From: Mucilaginibacter mali
GTDB lineage: Bacteria; Bacteroidota; Bacteroidia; Sphingobacteriales; Sphingobacteriaceae
Assembly: GCF_013283875.1 (NCBI RefSeq)
Contig: NZ_CP054139.1
Coordinates: forward strand, 5,890,001 to 5,954,000
Length of the DNA stretch: 64,000 nucleotides
Direction: 5' to 3'
Numbering within the stretch: position 1 is the first letter of the stretch; the number at the start of each line of letters is the position of its first letter. Shown piece after piece: positions 19,325 through 26,662 of the stretch. The translations under genes and the position numbers were made by a program. Under the pieces are notes generated by a model that did no database searches, was not told the DNA's origin, and worked only from the letters and a program-made list of their open reading frames with translations.

Positions 19325-20467
19325 GTGATCACCACGGCCGAAATAAGAAAAAAAGCAGAAAAGCTTTATCCAAGTGTGCTGAGATCGGTACTGACTGGCG
19401 AAGGCTTTTTTCCTGTGACGCTAAGATCTGACAAGTCGCTTTCAAAAGATTTTTCAGCGATGAGCAGGGAAATAGCCCATATTATGTCTGATTCTAAAGA
19501 TAGAAAAGGCTTTGGCTACCAGGTTGTTTCTGAAAAAGTAAAACACAGGCAGCACGGCATTCAGGATATTCCCAAGGCGATAGTGTTTGAAACACTGGCG
19601 GATTATATCAAATATATTGGAAAGCAGCATGAATTTGACGCTTTTAAAGCTGATGCCGATCGTATTTTGAATTCCATTCCTCAGTTGAAAGATTGGTGTA
19701 GCAGCAATCCACTTATGGTCGTGGCGAACAACAAGAGCTGGGAAGACCTTGTAAAAGTTTGTCTTTGGTTTATCTCTTTTCACGAAACGGGAAAATACTA
19801 TATCAGGGAGTTGCCCATCGAAATTCACACCAAGTTCATAGAATCTCATTTAGGGGTTTTACGACTGCTGCTAGATGAGCTGATACCTCATCTGTCAAAA
19901 AGAGAAGAAACATTTTTTCAAAAACGATTTGGCTTAAAACATGAAGAACCCCGCATAAGGATAAGAATTTTAGATCCGTCGCTGATCATTGACAATCGTT
20001 TTAGCGATATCAGCTTACCATTAAGCGATTTTTCCAACGCGAATTTTATTTGCCGGAACGTGCTCATAACGGAAAATCTCATGAATTTTCTTACGTTACC
20101 GAAGCTGAAAAATACGATCGCTATTTGGGGCGGCGGGTATGCGGTTAAAAATTTGCAGCTTATTGAATGGATGGTCAATAAACATATTTATTATTGGGGG
20201 GATATCGATATTCAGGGATTTGAAATACTGTCAATGCTTCGCGGTTATTATGAGCAGACAGTTTCCTTAATGATGGATGAAATAACGTTCAACAAGTTTA
20301 ATCACTATCACGGCACTGGCAGCGTTTCTAATGTCTGGGGTTTAAATCACCTAACGATTAGTGAGCATAATTTGTATCTCCGGGTTTATGCCGAAAATCA
20401 ACGACTTGAACAGGAGAAAATACCACAGGGGTATGTAAACGAAATTTTAAGACATCTGGACAATTAG
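19325..20467 (+). CDS. jetD: Wadjet JetD, DUF3322/DUF2220 nuclease subunit
   Basis: A 380-residue protein with an N-terminal DUF3322 region and a C-terminal DUF2220 TOPRIM-like nuclease domain. The metal-binding core is visible as IAIWGGGYAVKNL (about 260) followed by YYWGDIDIQGFEIL (about 290-303), the WGDID signature of the Topo VI A-like fold. In Wadjet it cleaves the DNA that JetABC has extruded. It starts with GTG 2 bp after jetC. Length and residues are as expected. Confidence 0.9.
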   Translation: MITTAEIRKKAEKLYPSVLRSVLTGEGFFPVTLRSDKSLSKDFSAMSREIAHIMSDSKDRKGFGYQVVSEKVKHRQHGIQDIPKAIVFETLADYIKYIGKQHEFDAFKADADRILNSIPQLKDWCSSNPLMVVANNKSWEDLVKVCLWFISFHETGKYYIRELPIEIHTKFIESHLGVLRLLLDELIPHLSKREETFFQKRFGLKHEEPRIRIRILDPSLIIDNRFSDISLPLSDFSNANFICRNVLITENLMNFLTLPKLKNTIAIWGGGYAVKNLQLIEWMVNKHIYYWGDIDIQGFEILSMLRGYYEQTVSLMMDEITFNKFNHYHGTGSVSNVWGLNHLTISEHNLYLRVYAENQRLEQEKIPQGYVNEILRHLDN

Positions 20468-20568
20468 GTGATCTCTATATCGGCAAGTTAACTGTCTAAG
20501 TTTTACACTAAGGAAAAAAATAACGAGGTAACTCGCATATTTACACTAGTAGCGAAAAACCTTAACAT

Positions 20569-21636
20569 ATGTACAGTAAAAGACTTTTCAACAAACTCAA
20601 GCTTTCATTTAGCCCTTTAAGCAACTATGATTATTCCCTGTTAACGTCACAGACGTCTCTAACTGATATTCTGGCGGAAAGTCATATCTATATGATCGTT
20701 CAGCGCCCCTGCTTGACTTTTGAGGAGTTATATATTGATCCAACCATAGAAGAAGATCCAATATTAAGATTTAAGATATGTAAAAAAGGGTCGGCAGAAT
20801 TTTTAGAATGTAGTTTCCCATATCGCCGGGGTATGTTCAAGGAATTATTTAAGGAGAAAATGGGTATGTTATTCACACCGGATTATGAATTTTTACACCA
20901 TAAGTTCAGTGATCCTCCTTACTATCATATCGCCAACTTCCTGATGTTTGCCGATGAGAATGGGTATGGGAGCTGGTTTTCCCCGGAAAAGTTTTTGTTT
21001 GAACGTTGGAACGACTTGTATGAATCCGAAGTTAAAGGTGATGTCCCCGCTTTCCTTAAATACAAAGTGCATTATATCGGTAAAGCCACTGAAGAACACG
21101 TAATAAAAAGATTAACGGGCCATGAGCACCTTCAAGATATTCTTTCGGTCGAATTCCCCCTGCATTATGGCAGTCTACCGACTGACGAGATTGCCATATT
21201 GTTTTACGAATTCAGCGACAATATACATCTAGCGATGTTTGGCGCCGACGATGAAATGGGGGATGTTCTTATTCAGCAAATGATTGACGGTAATTTACCC
21301 ATGGTACCTAAAAAAAGAATTTACCTCGATGCTGAAAAAGCTTTGATCAATGCTTTAAAACCCAGGCACAATAAATTATTCTATAAGAGCTATCCGCAAA
21401 GTAAAGACGGATTAAAGCAAGACGCATTAGACGCCTATACTTACACGTTCTTTGATCCAATCACTTTAGTTTACAATGAGGGCGAAATTACCGGAAGCGA
21501 ACATTTTATTGAAGCAGATATGCTGTTGGTCAAAAAGGGGGAACCGCTAGCTATCCTTAAATACGAACGGGAGCATACACAAGCGGGCGCTGACGAAAAG
21601 AAACGTACGGCCAAGCGTGCGAAGCCCAAAAAATAA
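20569..21636 (+). CDS. Uncharacterised protein with possible degenerate GIY-YIG nuclease core
   Basis: A 355-residue protein I do not recognise as a named family. The middle part has HYIGKA at about 168-173, then a basic helix with R and GH (KRLTGHEHLQDIL), an alpha-beta stretch (IAILFYEF), and near residue 253 AEKALINALKPRHNK followed by SYPQ. That order (YIG, Arg helix, Glu before a P..N segment) resembles GIY-YIG nucleases, although the first GIY strand is not obvious. The lysine-rich tail is probably disordered. It lies 101 bp after jetD on the same strand and before a strong terminator, so it may be an accessory effector of the defence block. Confidence 0.75.
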   Translation: MYSKRLFNKLKLSFSPLSNYDYSLLTSQTSLTDILAESHIYMIVQRPCLTFEELYIDPTIEEDPILRFKICKKGSAEFLECSFPYRRGMFKELFKEKMGMLFTPDYEFLHHKFSDPPYYHIANFLMFADENGYGSWFSPEKFLFERWNDLYESEVKGDVPAFLKYKVHYIGKATEEHVIKRLTGHEHLQDILSVEFPLHYGSLPTDEIAILFYEFSDNIHLAMFGADDEMGDVLIQQMIDGNLPMVPKKRIYLDAEKALINALKPRHNKLFYKSYPQSKDGLKQDALDAYTYTFFDPITLVYNEGEITGSEHFIEADMLLVKKGEPLAILKYEREHTQAGADEKKRTAKRAKPKK

Positions 21637-21638
21637 GA

Positions 21639-21672
21639 TACCGATGGCTGCGGCAAGCAGCAGCCATCGGTA
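21639..21672. terminator. Perfect hairpin between convergent genes
   Basis: The arms TACCGATGGCTGC and GCAGCCATCGGTA are perfectly complementary around an 8-nt loop. The hairpin lies between the stop of the 20569 gene and the stop of the convergent integrase, fitting a bidirectional terminator, although a T tract is weak on both sides. Confidence 0.65.
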
Positions 21673-21675
21673 ATG

Positions 21676-22917
21676 TTAGGAGACGATAGGCCGCTTTCCC
21701 GTTTCCAACAGTTTGCCTTTAAGGGCAAGCATATCCTCACTGATCTTTAGGTCAACGATCTTTGCATAGTGCTGTGTTTGCTTGAGCGACTTATGACCGA
21801 GCATTTTAGATACAGTTTCAATAGGGACACCGTTACTTAGCGTAACCGTTGTGGCAAAAGTATGACGGGCAATATGAAAAGTAAGATTCTTGGTAATATC
21901 ACAGCCGTCCGCAATCTCTTTCAAATAGGAGTTCATCTTCTGATTGGTAAGTACGGGTAACACCAAGCCTTTATGGACGCAATATGGGTCGTTCTCATAC
22001 CGGGCAATGATTTCCAATGCTGCCGGTAGTAACGGTAACCGGGTTGGTGAGTCCGTTTTCTGACGCGTGGTATTGATCCAACTGCCCCCGTCAATGCCAG
22101 TAACGATATCTGTCCGCCTTAGTTGGTAGACATCAATATAGGCCAAGCCGGTGTAGCAGCTGAACAGAAAGATATCCCGCACATGGGCCAGTCGATCTAC
22201 GGTATATTTTTTTTTGGCAATACGCTCCAATTCTTCCTTCGTCAGCGCTACTCGAATGACCTCCTTCCTACTGGCTTTAAAATCGGCAAATGGATCTTTC
22301 TGTAGCCATCCTTTTTTCATACACTCCAGTACGATCTTTTTAAAGTTTCCGATATACTTAACGGCAGCGTTATGCCCACAGGTGCGTTCTGTCTTCAGCC
22401 AGAAAACAAACTGGGTGACAAATTCATAATTGAGCTCCTTGATTTCGAGGTCGTCTGTCCCGTATTTCCAACGGATGAAATCCTTTGTATGGCCATGCGC
22501 GGTCTTGTAACGCGTGTAAGTGGCTGGCGCGAACTCTTTACCGATCAGCGCTTTCATTTGGTCGTTGTGATGCTTAAAAGCCACAAGGATCATACGTCTT
22601 TCCTCGTCCTGCCCAGTCAGCACATTCTTAAGGTTTTCGGCGGTAATAGGTTTGTCTGCTAATTGCAGTTTGGATCTGGCGGAATATACTTGAGCCAACA
22701 AACTGTCCAAGTAACCGTTCAAAGCAAGAGTTTCTTCTTTGTTGCCGGTGGCGCGCCCGGCGACAGCATTCCAGCGCTGGTTGTTCCATTGGCGCTTGGT
22801 CGCTACATCCTTAGCGATGCTATCTACTGTAATTCTAAGGTACACATACCTCAAATTCCCTTTCTCATTCTTGGGCTTCTTCAAAAAGAAAAAGACACCA
22901 AAGCTTTTTTCTAACAT
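21676..22917 (-). CDS. int: Tyrosine recombinase / integrase
   Basis: A 413-residue site-specific recombinase of the Bacteroidetes conjugative-element type. An N-terminal arm-binding domain (FFLKKPKNEKGNLRYVYLRITVD) is followed by a SAM-like core-binding domain (about 105-200) and the catalytic domain. The catalytic residues appear in order: Arg in CYTGLAYIDVYQLRR, then HIARHTFATT (H-x-x-R), then GHKSLKQTQHY with the nucleophile tyrosine. It would integrate and excise the element containing region 1. It is transcribed away from the candidate attachment region at about 23.16 kb. All catalytic residues are present. Confidence 0.95.
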   Translation of the reverse strand: MLEKSFGVFFFLKKPKNEKGNLRYVYLRITVDSIAKDVATKRQWNNQRWNAVAGRATGNKEETLALNGYLDSLLAQVYSARSKLQLADKPITAENLKNVLTGQDEERRMILVAFKHHNDQMKALIGKEFAPATYTRYKTAHGHTKDFIRWKYGTDDLEIKELNYEFVTQFVFWLKTERTCGHNAAVKYIGNFKKIVLECMKKGWLQKDPFADFKASRKEVIRVALTKEELERIAKKKYTVDRLAHVRDIFLFSCYTGLAYIDVYQLRRTDIVTGIDGGSWINTTRQKTDSPTRLPLLPAALEIIARYENDPYCVHKGLVLPVLTNQKMNSYLKEIADGCDITKNLTFHIARHTFATTVTLSNGVPIETVSKMLGHKSLKQTQHYAKIVDLKISEDMLALKGKLLETGKRPIVS

Positions 22918-23107
22918 AAAATACGCATTAAGAGGTTAAACAAATCTCGAAATGCAGCTTCATCTAATCAAGTCGTCCATCGCATGAATGGGTTCATTGT
23001 TAGTTGATTAAGCCCTTTTCAACGCGTCTTTTTTCAGAAAAAAAGACGTCATAGATGACGCGCTGAAATAGTGGTAATTTTTGACAATTCTGGAGGGCTT
23101 AAAAACA

Positions 23108-23142
23108 AAAAAGCCCCTAAATTTGAAATTTAAGGGCTTTTT
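23108..23142 (-). terminator. Strong intrinsic terminator beside the tRNA-like tail
   Basis: A 17-bp stem with one mismatch (AAAAAGCCCCTAAATTT / AAATTTAAGGGCTTTTT) has A and T tracts on both sides, so it could work in both directions. It sits about 20 bp beyond the tRNA-tail-like segment on the minus strand, exactly where a tRNA terminator would be. Confidence 0.75.
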
Positions 23143-23162
23143 GACATTTTAAAGATGTACTT

Positions 23163-23179
23163 AGCGGAATGGACGGGAC
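23163..23179 (-). other. tRNA-Asp 3'-end-like segment, candidate attachment core
   Basis: Read on the minus strand the 17 nt GTCCCGTCCATTCCGCT match, from memory, the T-arm and acceptor 3' end of tRNA-Asp in related bacteria. The bases before it do not form the rest of a tRNA. A duplicated tRNA tail next to an integrase is the usual signature of an att site for elements that insert into tRNA genes. Confidence 0.45.
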
Positions 23180-23378
23180 CGTAACCTTACCCGTAACCAA
23201 TTAGATCACAAACATTTATGTTTTTAAAAACCTAATAGTCACCGCGGAGGTCACGGGCTATTTTGAGGTTATTTGCGTTGTTTTTAAAGAACTTTTCGTA
23301 TCCCAAATATACGAACTTGACCCGAACTTCCGGTCATATTTTTTGAACTTTCCTGTGAAAACGAGTTAGTACATTAGA

Positions 23379-23416
23379 TATGTAATTACAGAAATACAAA
23401 ATTATAGAATTACATA
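23379..23416. repeat. TATGTAATT inverted repeat, copy 1
   Basis: TATGTAATT at 23379-23387 and its complement AATTACATA at 23408-23416, with the internal perfect palindrome TGTAATTACA at 23381-23390. The same arms recur near the ParA gene at 25193, 25249 and 25881. Possible partition site or operator. Confidence 0.6.
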
Positions 23417-23449
23417 ACAGGTAGAGTAAAGCTTCAAGGTGAGCCTATC

Positions 23450-24307
23450 CTATTCTGCAAACTTTAGCTTCTCGACCAGATCCGTAAAGTATTTGGTGCC
23501 CCATATTTTTAAAGCTGAGTCGTCCGGAATAAAGCGTATTACGTCCTCTTTAATATTTTCAAAATTGACGGCGTTTATTTTTTCCTTAAGCAACGTTAAT
23601 ACCTGCTCTTTATTAATGGTCTCTTCCTTCCAGTCCCTGGTATCGCGCGCTCTTCGCAAGAAGTGGTGCAAATCAAGTGGTACGCCTTTTTTGATGTACC
23701 ATTCCAGGTCATACCAATCTCTGCCTTTCACCCGGTTTTGCCACTTCCTGAATAATAGTGCGTGCATTTTGCCTGCGAAAAGACTCGGCAGGGTAAAGGT
23801 CTTTACATAAAAAGAGATTGGCCGTGTAAGTAGCTTTTCCTCCGTAGCGAACCCTAAAGGTGGGTCCCTGTCTACCTCGATCTTAATTTTCATGTGCGGC
23901 ATTAGCTTTATTCCGGTTTGTGGGACGACCTGTTCCAGCACCAGTTCCTTCCAAACGGTATCTGATTTTAAAAAGGCAGACTCCACATTGGACGCTACAG
24001 ATTTTTGCTTTTCCTTCAAACTTACGGTAATCCCCAGCGATGCGAACTCATCTACGATCGCCTGAAAATAAGGTTCCAGCGAAAAGCCAGGGTCTTTTTC
24101 GAGCAAGGAGAAATCCAGGTCTTCGGAATACCTGTTCAGGCCATAGAATATTCTCAGGGCGGTTCCGCCATAAAATGCCGCTTTTTCAAAAAAGCCTGAA
24201 CGGCTGAGGCCGGCAAGCGTTATTTCCTGCATGACCTCCCGCAGGGCGTCAAACGCTTCCTGCTGATTTTGGGGATTGTATTCTTTTAACCAGTCAGCTA
24301 TGATCAT
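23450..24307 (-). CDS. abiEii: AbiEii toxin, nucleotidyltransferase
   Basis: A 285-residue nucleotidyltransferase of the AbiEii/DUF1814 family, the toxin of a type IV toxin-antitoxin system that can also act as abortive infection against phage. The catalytic motif is complete: YGGTALRIFYG (G47, G48, T49) followed by SEDLDFS (D63 and D65), with a further acidic residue in KIEVDRDPP. It overlaps the upstream antitoxin gene by 14 bp, so expression is coupled. Known relatives transfer nucleotides to tRNA or bind GTP; the substrate here is not known. Confidence 0.92.
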   Translation of the reverse strand: MIIADWLKEYNPQNQQEAFDALREVMQEITLAGLSRSGFFEKAAFYGGTALRIFYGLNRYSEDLDFSLLEKDPGFSLEPYFQAIVDEFASLGITVSLKEKQKSVASNVESAFLKSDTVWKELVLEQVVPQTGIKLMPHMKIKIEVDRDPPLGFATEEKLLTRPISFYVKTFTLPSLFAGKMHALLFRKWQNRVKGRDWYDLEWYIKKGVPLDLHHFLRRARDTRDWKEETINKEQVLTLLKEKINAVNFENIKEDVIRFIPDDSALKIWGTKYFTDLVEKLKFAE

Positions 24308-24941
24308 AAACTTGCAGTGCTTTAATTAACATTGTTAAGCTGGACTTCTTCGGTGCTTCGTCAAGCCAGGTTGACATCATCTTAAGGTCGAGCCCGGTCA
24401 ATTTATCATCGTCGATGCGCAGATCTTCGGTAAGCAGTTTAATAACCTGGGGGGTGCTGCGCAGGTGAATGCCGGAGGTCATAACGATTTTGTCGCAAAT
24501 CGCCTTTTCCGGCGATGCCATCAGAATGTTTTGCTTTGGCGACAGCTGGACACTCTTGATCCCGTACGAATAGTAAGGAAGTGGGCAATGCCTGAAAGTA
24601 TATCTTCCGGCATTTGTCTTGTATTTTCTGGATGCCTTAATAGTGACCGATGTGATCTCATAAACCCTTTCCGGGATGAACCCCCAGTAGGATAAAGCGG
24701 TTTCCATAGAAATATAACTCGGCCCCCAAAGGTGATTCGCGATCAGGTACGGTTCCGGCCTGGCTATCTTGCTGTTGGGGCCGGGTATGTATAAACCGTT
24801 CTTGACGCTTGTCAGTTCGCCTGACTTCATGAGCTCACCAATCTTATCATTGGGACGCTTGTAGTCCTTAATCAATGATAAAATGATTTGCCTTGTCAAT
24901 GGCTCTTCAGCATAATTGGTTAATAAGTCATCAAAACCCAT
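24294..24941 (-). CDS. abiEi: AbiEi antitoxin / transcriptional regulator
   Basis: A 215-residue AbiEi-family antitoxin. The N-terminal winged helix (LTRQIILSLIKDYKRP, then IGELMKSGELTSVKNGLY) is followed by the AbiEi antitoxin domain (LIANHLWGPSYISMETALSYWG). In known systems it represses its own operon by binding inverted repeats upstream and counters the toxin without direct binding. Perfect inverted repeats with AATCGGA arms lie 18 and 79 bp upstream of its start, consistent with such autoregulation. Confidence 0.9.
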   Translation of the reverse strand: MGFDDLLTNYAEEPLTRQIILSLIKDYKRPNDKIGELMKSGELTSVKNGLYIPGPNSKIARPEPYLIANHLWGPSYISMETALSYWGFIPERVYEITSVTIKASRKYKTNAGRYTFRHCPLPYYSYGIKSVQLSPKQNILMASPEKAICDKIVMTSGIHLRSTPQVIKLLTEDLRIDDDKLTGLDLKMMSTWLDEAPKKSSLTMLIKALQVYDHS

Positions 24942-24959
24942 AATGTAAAATTACAACTA

Positions 24960-24984
24960 ATTAATCGGAATTTTTCCGATTAAT
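24960..24984. promoter_or_regulatory. Inverted repeat 1 upstream of abiEi (candidate operator)
   Basis: Perfect 11-bp arms ATTAATCGGAA / TTCCGATTAAT around TTT, 18 bp upstream of the abiEi start. It shares the AATCGGA core with inverted repeat 2. The lack of a T tract in the right place argues for an operator and not a terminator. Confidence 0.6.
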
Positions 24985-25019
24985 GTTAAAATATTTTACA
25001 TATACATGTTAAAAATAAT

Positions 25020-25050
25020 ATTAAGAATCGGATATTTTCCGATTCTTAAT
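25020..25050. promoter_or_regulatory. Inverted repeat 2 upstream of abiEi (candidate operator)
   Basis: Perfect 13-bp arms ATTAAGAATCGGA / TCCGATTCTTAAT around a 5-nt centre. Same core as inverted repeat 1, whose start lies 60 bp away (about six helical turns), which suits cooperative binding by a repressor such as AbiEi. Confidence 0.6.
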
Positions 25051-25140
25051 GAATTATTTTACAATCATAGGGAAGGAACTTTATTCATAATTTCTCCAAG
25101 CATAGTTTAGTCGCAAATAAATTTCCTACGATTTTTGACA

Positions 25141-25167
25141 TCCGACTCGGATAAAGTCGGAGTTTTT
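25141..25167 (+). terminator. Hairpin upstream of parA
   Basis: TCCGACT (25141-25147) pairs with AGTCGGA (25155-25161) and is followed by GTTTTT. It looks like a plus-strand intrinsic terminator, but no plus-strand gene precedes it, so it may shield parA from read-through or be a remnant of an earlier arrangement. Confidence 0.45.
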
Positions 25168-25192
25168 CCTGCCAGCCTTCTTTGACCTTTGC

Positions 25193-25213
25193 TATGTAAT
25201 TCTACAATTACAG
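25193..25213. repeat. TATGTAATT inverted repeat, copy 2
   Basis: TATGTAATT, a 4-nt spacer, then AATTACA. It lies 45-65 bp upstream of parA; a further single TATGTAATT directly abuts the parA ATG at 25249-25257. Position suits an operator of parA or part of a centromere. Confidence 0.6.
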
Positions 25214-25257
25214 AATTGAAGATTTATGTATTTATAACTTTTTAGAAATATGTAATT

Positions 25258-25863
25258 ATGGCAAAGATCATCACCATCGCGCATCAAAAGGGAGGCGTAG
25301 GAAAAAGCACCATGGCTTTAAATCTGGCTTTGTGTTTTAAAGACCAGTTAAGTGTGGCCTTAGTAGATTCAGATTTACAAGGTAGTTTATATCATGCCAG
25401 GGAGGATTTTCCTGACTTGACGGTTTTAGCAGCTGAAAAGATTAGTGATATCCAGAAAATGGATTTTGACCTCATTATCATTGACACACCGCCTTACTTG
25501 TCAAATAGGCTCACAGATTTTTTCTTGCTTTCGGATTTTGTATTGGTTCCAACTAAGGCAGGTTTTTTTGATGTTATGGCTATCCGGTCAACCCTGGCGT
25601 TAATCAGGTTTGCTCAGGCTAAAAAGCCAACTTTAAAAGCAGGCATCGCACTAAATATGGTGAAGTACAGATCAGGTGTTACTAAAGATGTTGCCGAACT
25701 TCTACGGGATATGGGAACACCATTATTAAAAACTATGGTACATGACCGCGTAAGCATTACCCGAAGTGCAATCACGGCTGGAATTCTAACCGGCACTGAT
25801 CAAAAAGCCAAAGAGGAGTTTACATCACTTGCGGAAGAGGTAGTAGAATACATAAGTGCATAA
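25258..25863 (+). CDS. parA: ParA-family partition ATPase
   Basis: A 201-residue ParA/Soj-like ATPase of the short type without an N-terminal DNA-binding domain. It has the deviant Walker A HQKGGVGKST (residues 9-18), switch residues in VDSDLQGS and the Walker B-like DLIIIDTPP (about 76-84). Such proteins segregate plasmids or excised integrative elements together with a small centromere-binding partner. The gene downstream is a fitting partner. Its ATG directly follows a TATGTAATT motif, suggesting autoregulation at the start site. Confidence 0.9.
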   Translation: MAKIITIAHQKGGVGKSTMALNLALCFKDQLSVALVDSDLQGSLYHAREDFPDLTVLAAEKISDIQKMDFDLIIIDTPPYLSNRLTDFFLLSDFVLVPTKAGFFDVMAIRSTLALIRFAQAKKPTLKAGIALNMVKYRSGVTKDVAELLRDMGTPLLKTMVHDRVSITRSAITAGILTGTDQKAKEEFTSLAEEVVEYISA

Positions 25864-25880
25864 ATAAAGAAGTACAGATT

Positions 25881-25902
25881 TATGTAATTGCAAGATTACA
25901 TA
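25881..25902. repeat. TATGTAAT inverted repeat, copy 3
   Basis: Perfect 8-bp arms TATGTAAT / ATTACATA around TGCAAG, in the short gap between parA and its downstream partner. Same arms as the copies at 23379 and 25193. Confidence 0.6.
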
Positions 25903-25921
25903 ATCACATGACCAAGGTGCA

Positions 25922-26194
25922 ATGGAAGATTATAAGAAGAAATTAGGAGGGTTGGCAGACAAGCTAAAAAAAGATCCTCCTAAAACGCCAATTCAGGAAG
26001 TACACCCGGTTAAGAATGTTGAAGACCCTAAAGAAGCCGAGGCCCAACTTAATGTTTGGATACCAAAAAGCCTTCTTAAAAAAATGAAAGGGTATGGCAT
26101 TGATCATGATCTTTCATTAAAGGATATTAATATCCTGGCATTGCAATCATTCCTCAATACCAACGTAAAGACGTCAACAGAAATAGAGCATTAA
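25922..26194 (+). CDS. Small ParA partner (ParB-like, putative ribbon-helix-helix)
   Basis: A 90-residue protein with a basic, proline-containing N-terminus and a C-terminal segment QLNVWIPKSLLKKMKGYGIDHDLSLKDINILALQSFL that fits a ribbon-helix-helix: one strand, then two helices. Short ParA proteins normally pair with such small centromere-binding proteins. It lies 58 bp after parA. Function is inferred from position and fold prediction, not from a recognised family. Confidence 0.7.
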   Translation: MEDYKKKLGGLADKLKKDPPKTPIQEVHPVKNVEDPKEAEAQLNVWIPKSLLKKMKGYGIDHDLSLKDINILALQSFLNTNVKTSTEIEH

Positions 26195-26416
26195 ATCATC
26201 ATCCGGCTTATGATCAAAAAGCCGCGCATCGAAGCGGGCAAGCAGTTCAGGTTCAGCTGCAAGCAATTCACGCACCAGGTCTTTCAGGACCAAGGTCAGC
26301 CTGTCGAGCTTTGACACCAGGCGAACTAACTGTTCGGCATTTATGTCGTTTCTTTTCATCTCAGCCATAAGCGCTGCTTGGCCGTCAAGCAGCTCCTGTT
26401 TGACCAGCAGTACCAA
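26174..26416 (-). CDS. Possible small hypothetical protein
   Basis: An open frame of 80 codons starting with TTG, with an internal ATG at codon 17 (26368). It is helical and leucine-rich (LVSKLDRLTLVLKDLVRELLAAEPELLARF) and overlaps the end of the preceding gene by 21 bp on the opposite strand. No family is recognised. Regular amphipathic helices make it plausible, but the start is uncertain. Confidence 0.4.
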   Translation of the reverse strand: MVLLVKQELLDGQAALMAEMKRNDINAEQLVRLVSKLDRLTLVLKDLVRELLAAEPELLARFDARLFDHKPDDDLMLYFC

Positions 26417-26662
26417 TCATAGAGTTGCAGCAAGTGAGCGTCGATCAGTGCCATACCATGAATATACGCGCAATGCTGCGTAAATGTTCATCCCAAATAC
26501 TTAGACCGCCTCTCCGTAAGAATTAAGTTATATAACGCTTTGACTAATAAGGGCTACCGGCATACGCTTATAGTAGGTTTAGCACGATAATTCATCGGTT
26601 TGCCGTTAAAACCATCTGTTTAGGTATTTGTTAATCAAATACATCTATTAAATATTAAAACT

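Larger units (their letters stand above)
22918..23449. other. Intergenic junction region next to the integrase (candidate att region)
   Basis: This gap of about 530 bp has no convincing gene. It holds an inverted repeat CGTCTTTTTT/AAAAAAGACG (23025-23048), a strong terminator (23108-23142), a tRNA-tail-like stretch (23163-23179), a second tRNA-Asp-like stretch on the other strand (23238-23257), and a TATGTAATT inverted repeat (23379-23416). Position beside an integrase start and the tRNA tail make it the likely end of the mobile element. Confidence 0.5.
24942..25257. other. Divergent regulatory region between abiEi and parA
   Basis: No gene is seen in these 316 bp. They contain two related perfect inverted repeats, a third GC-rich hairpin, a small TGTAA-AA-TTACA palindrome (24946-24957) and two TATGTAATT motifs. 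It must hold the promoters of both the AbiE operon and parA. Confidence 0.6.

Noticed and set aside
23161..23257. A complete tRNA gene
   Set aside because: Only a 3' tail and an inverted partial segment resemble tRNA-Asp; no cloverleaf can be drawn from the sequence between them.
23379..25902. CRISPR-like repeats
   Set aside because: The TATGTAATT motif is short, inverted and irregularly spaced, without spacers or cas genes.
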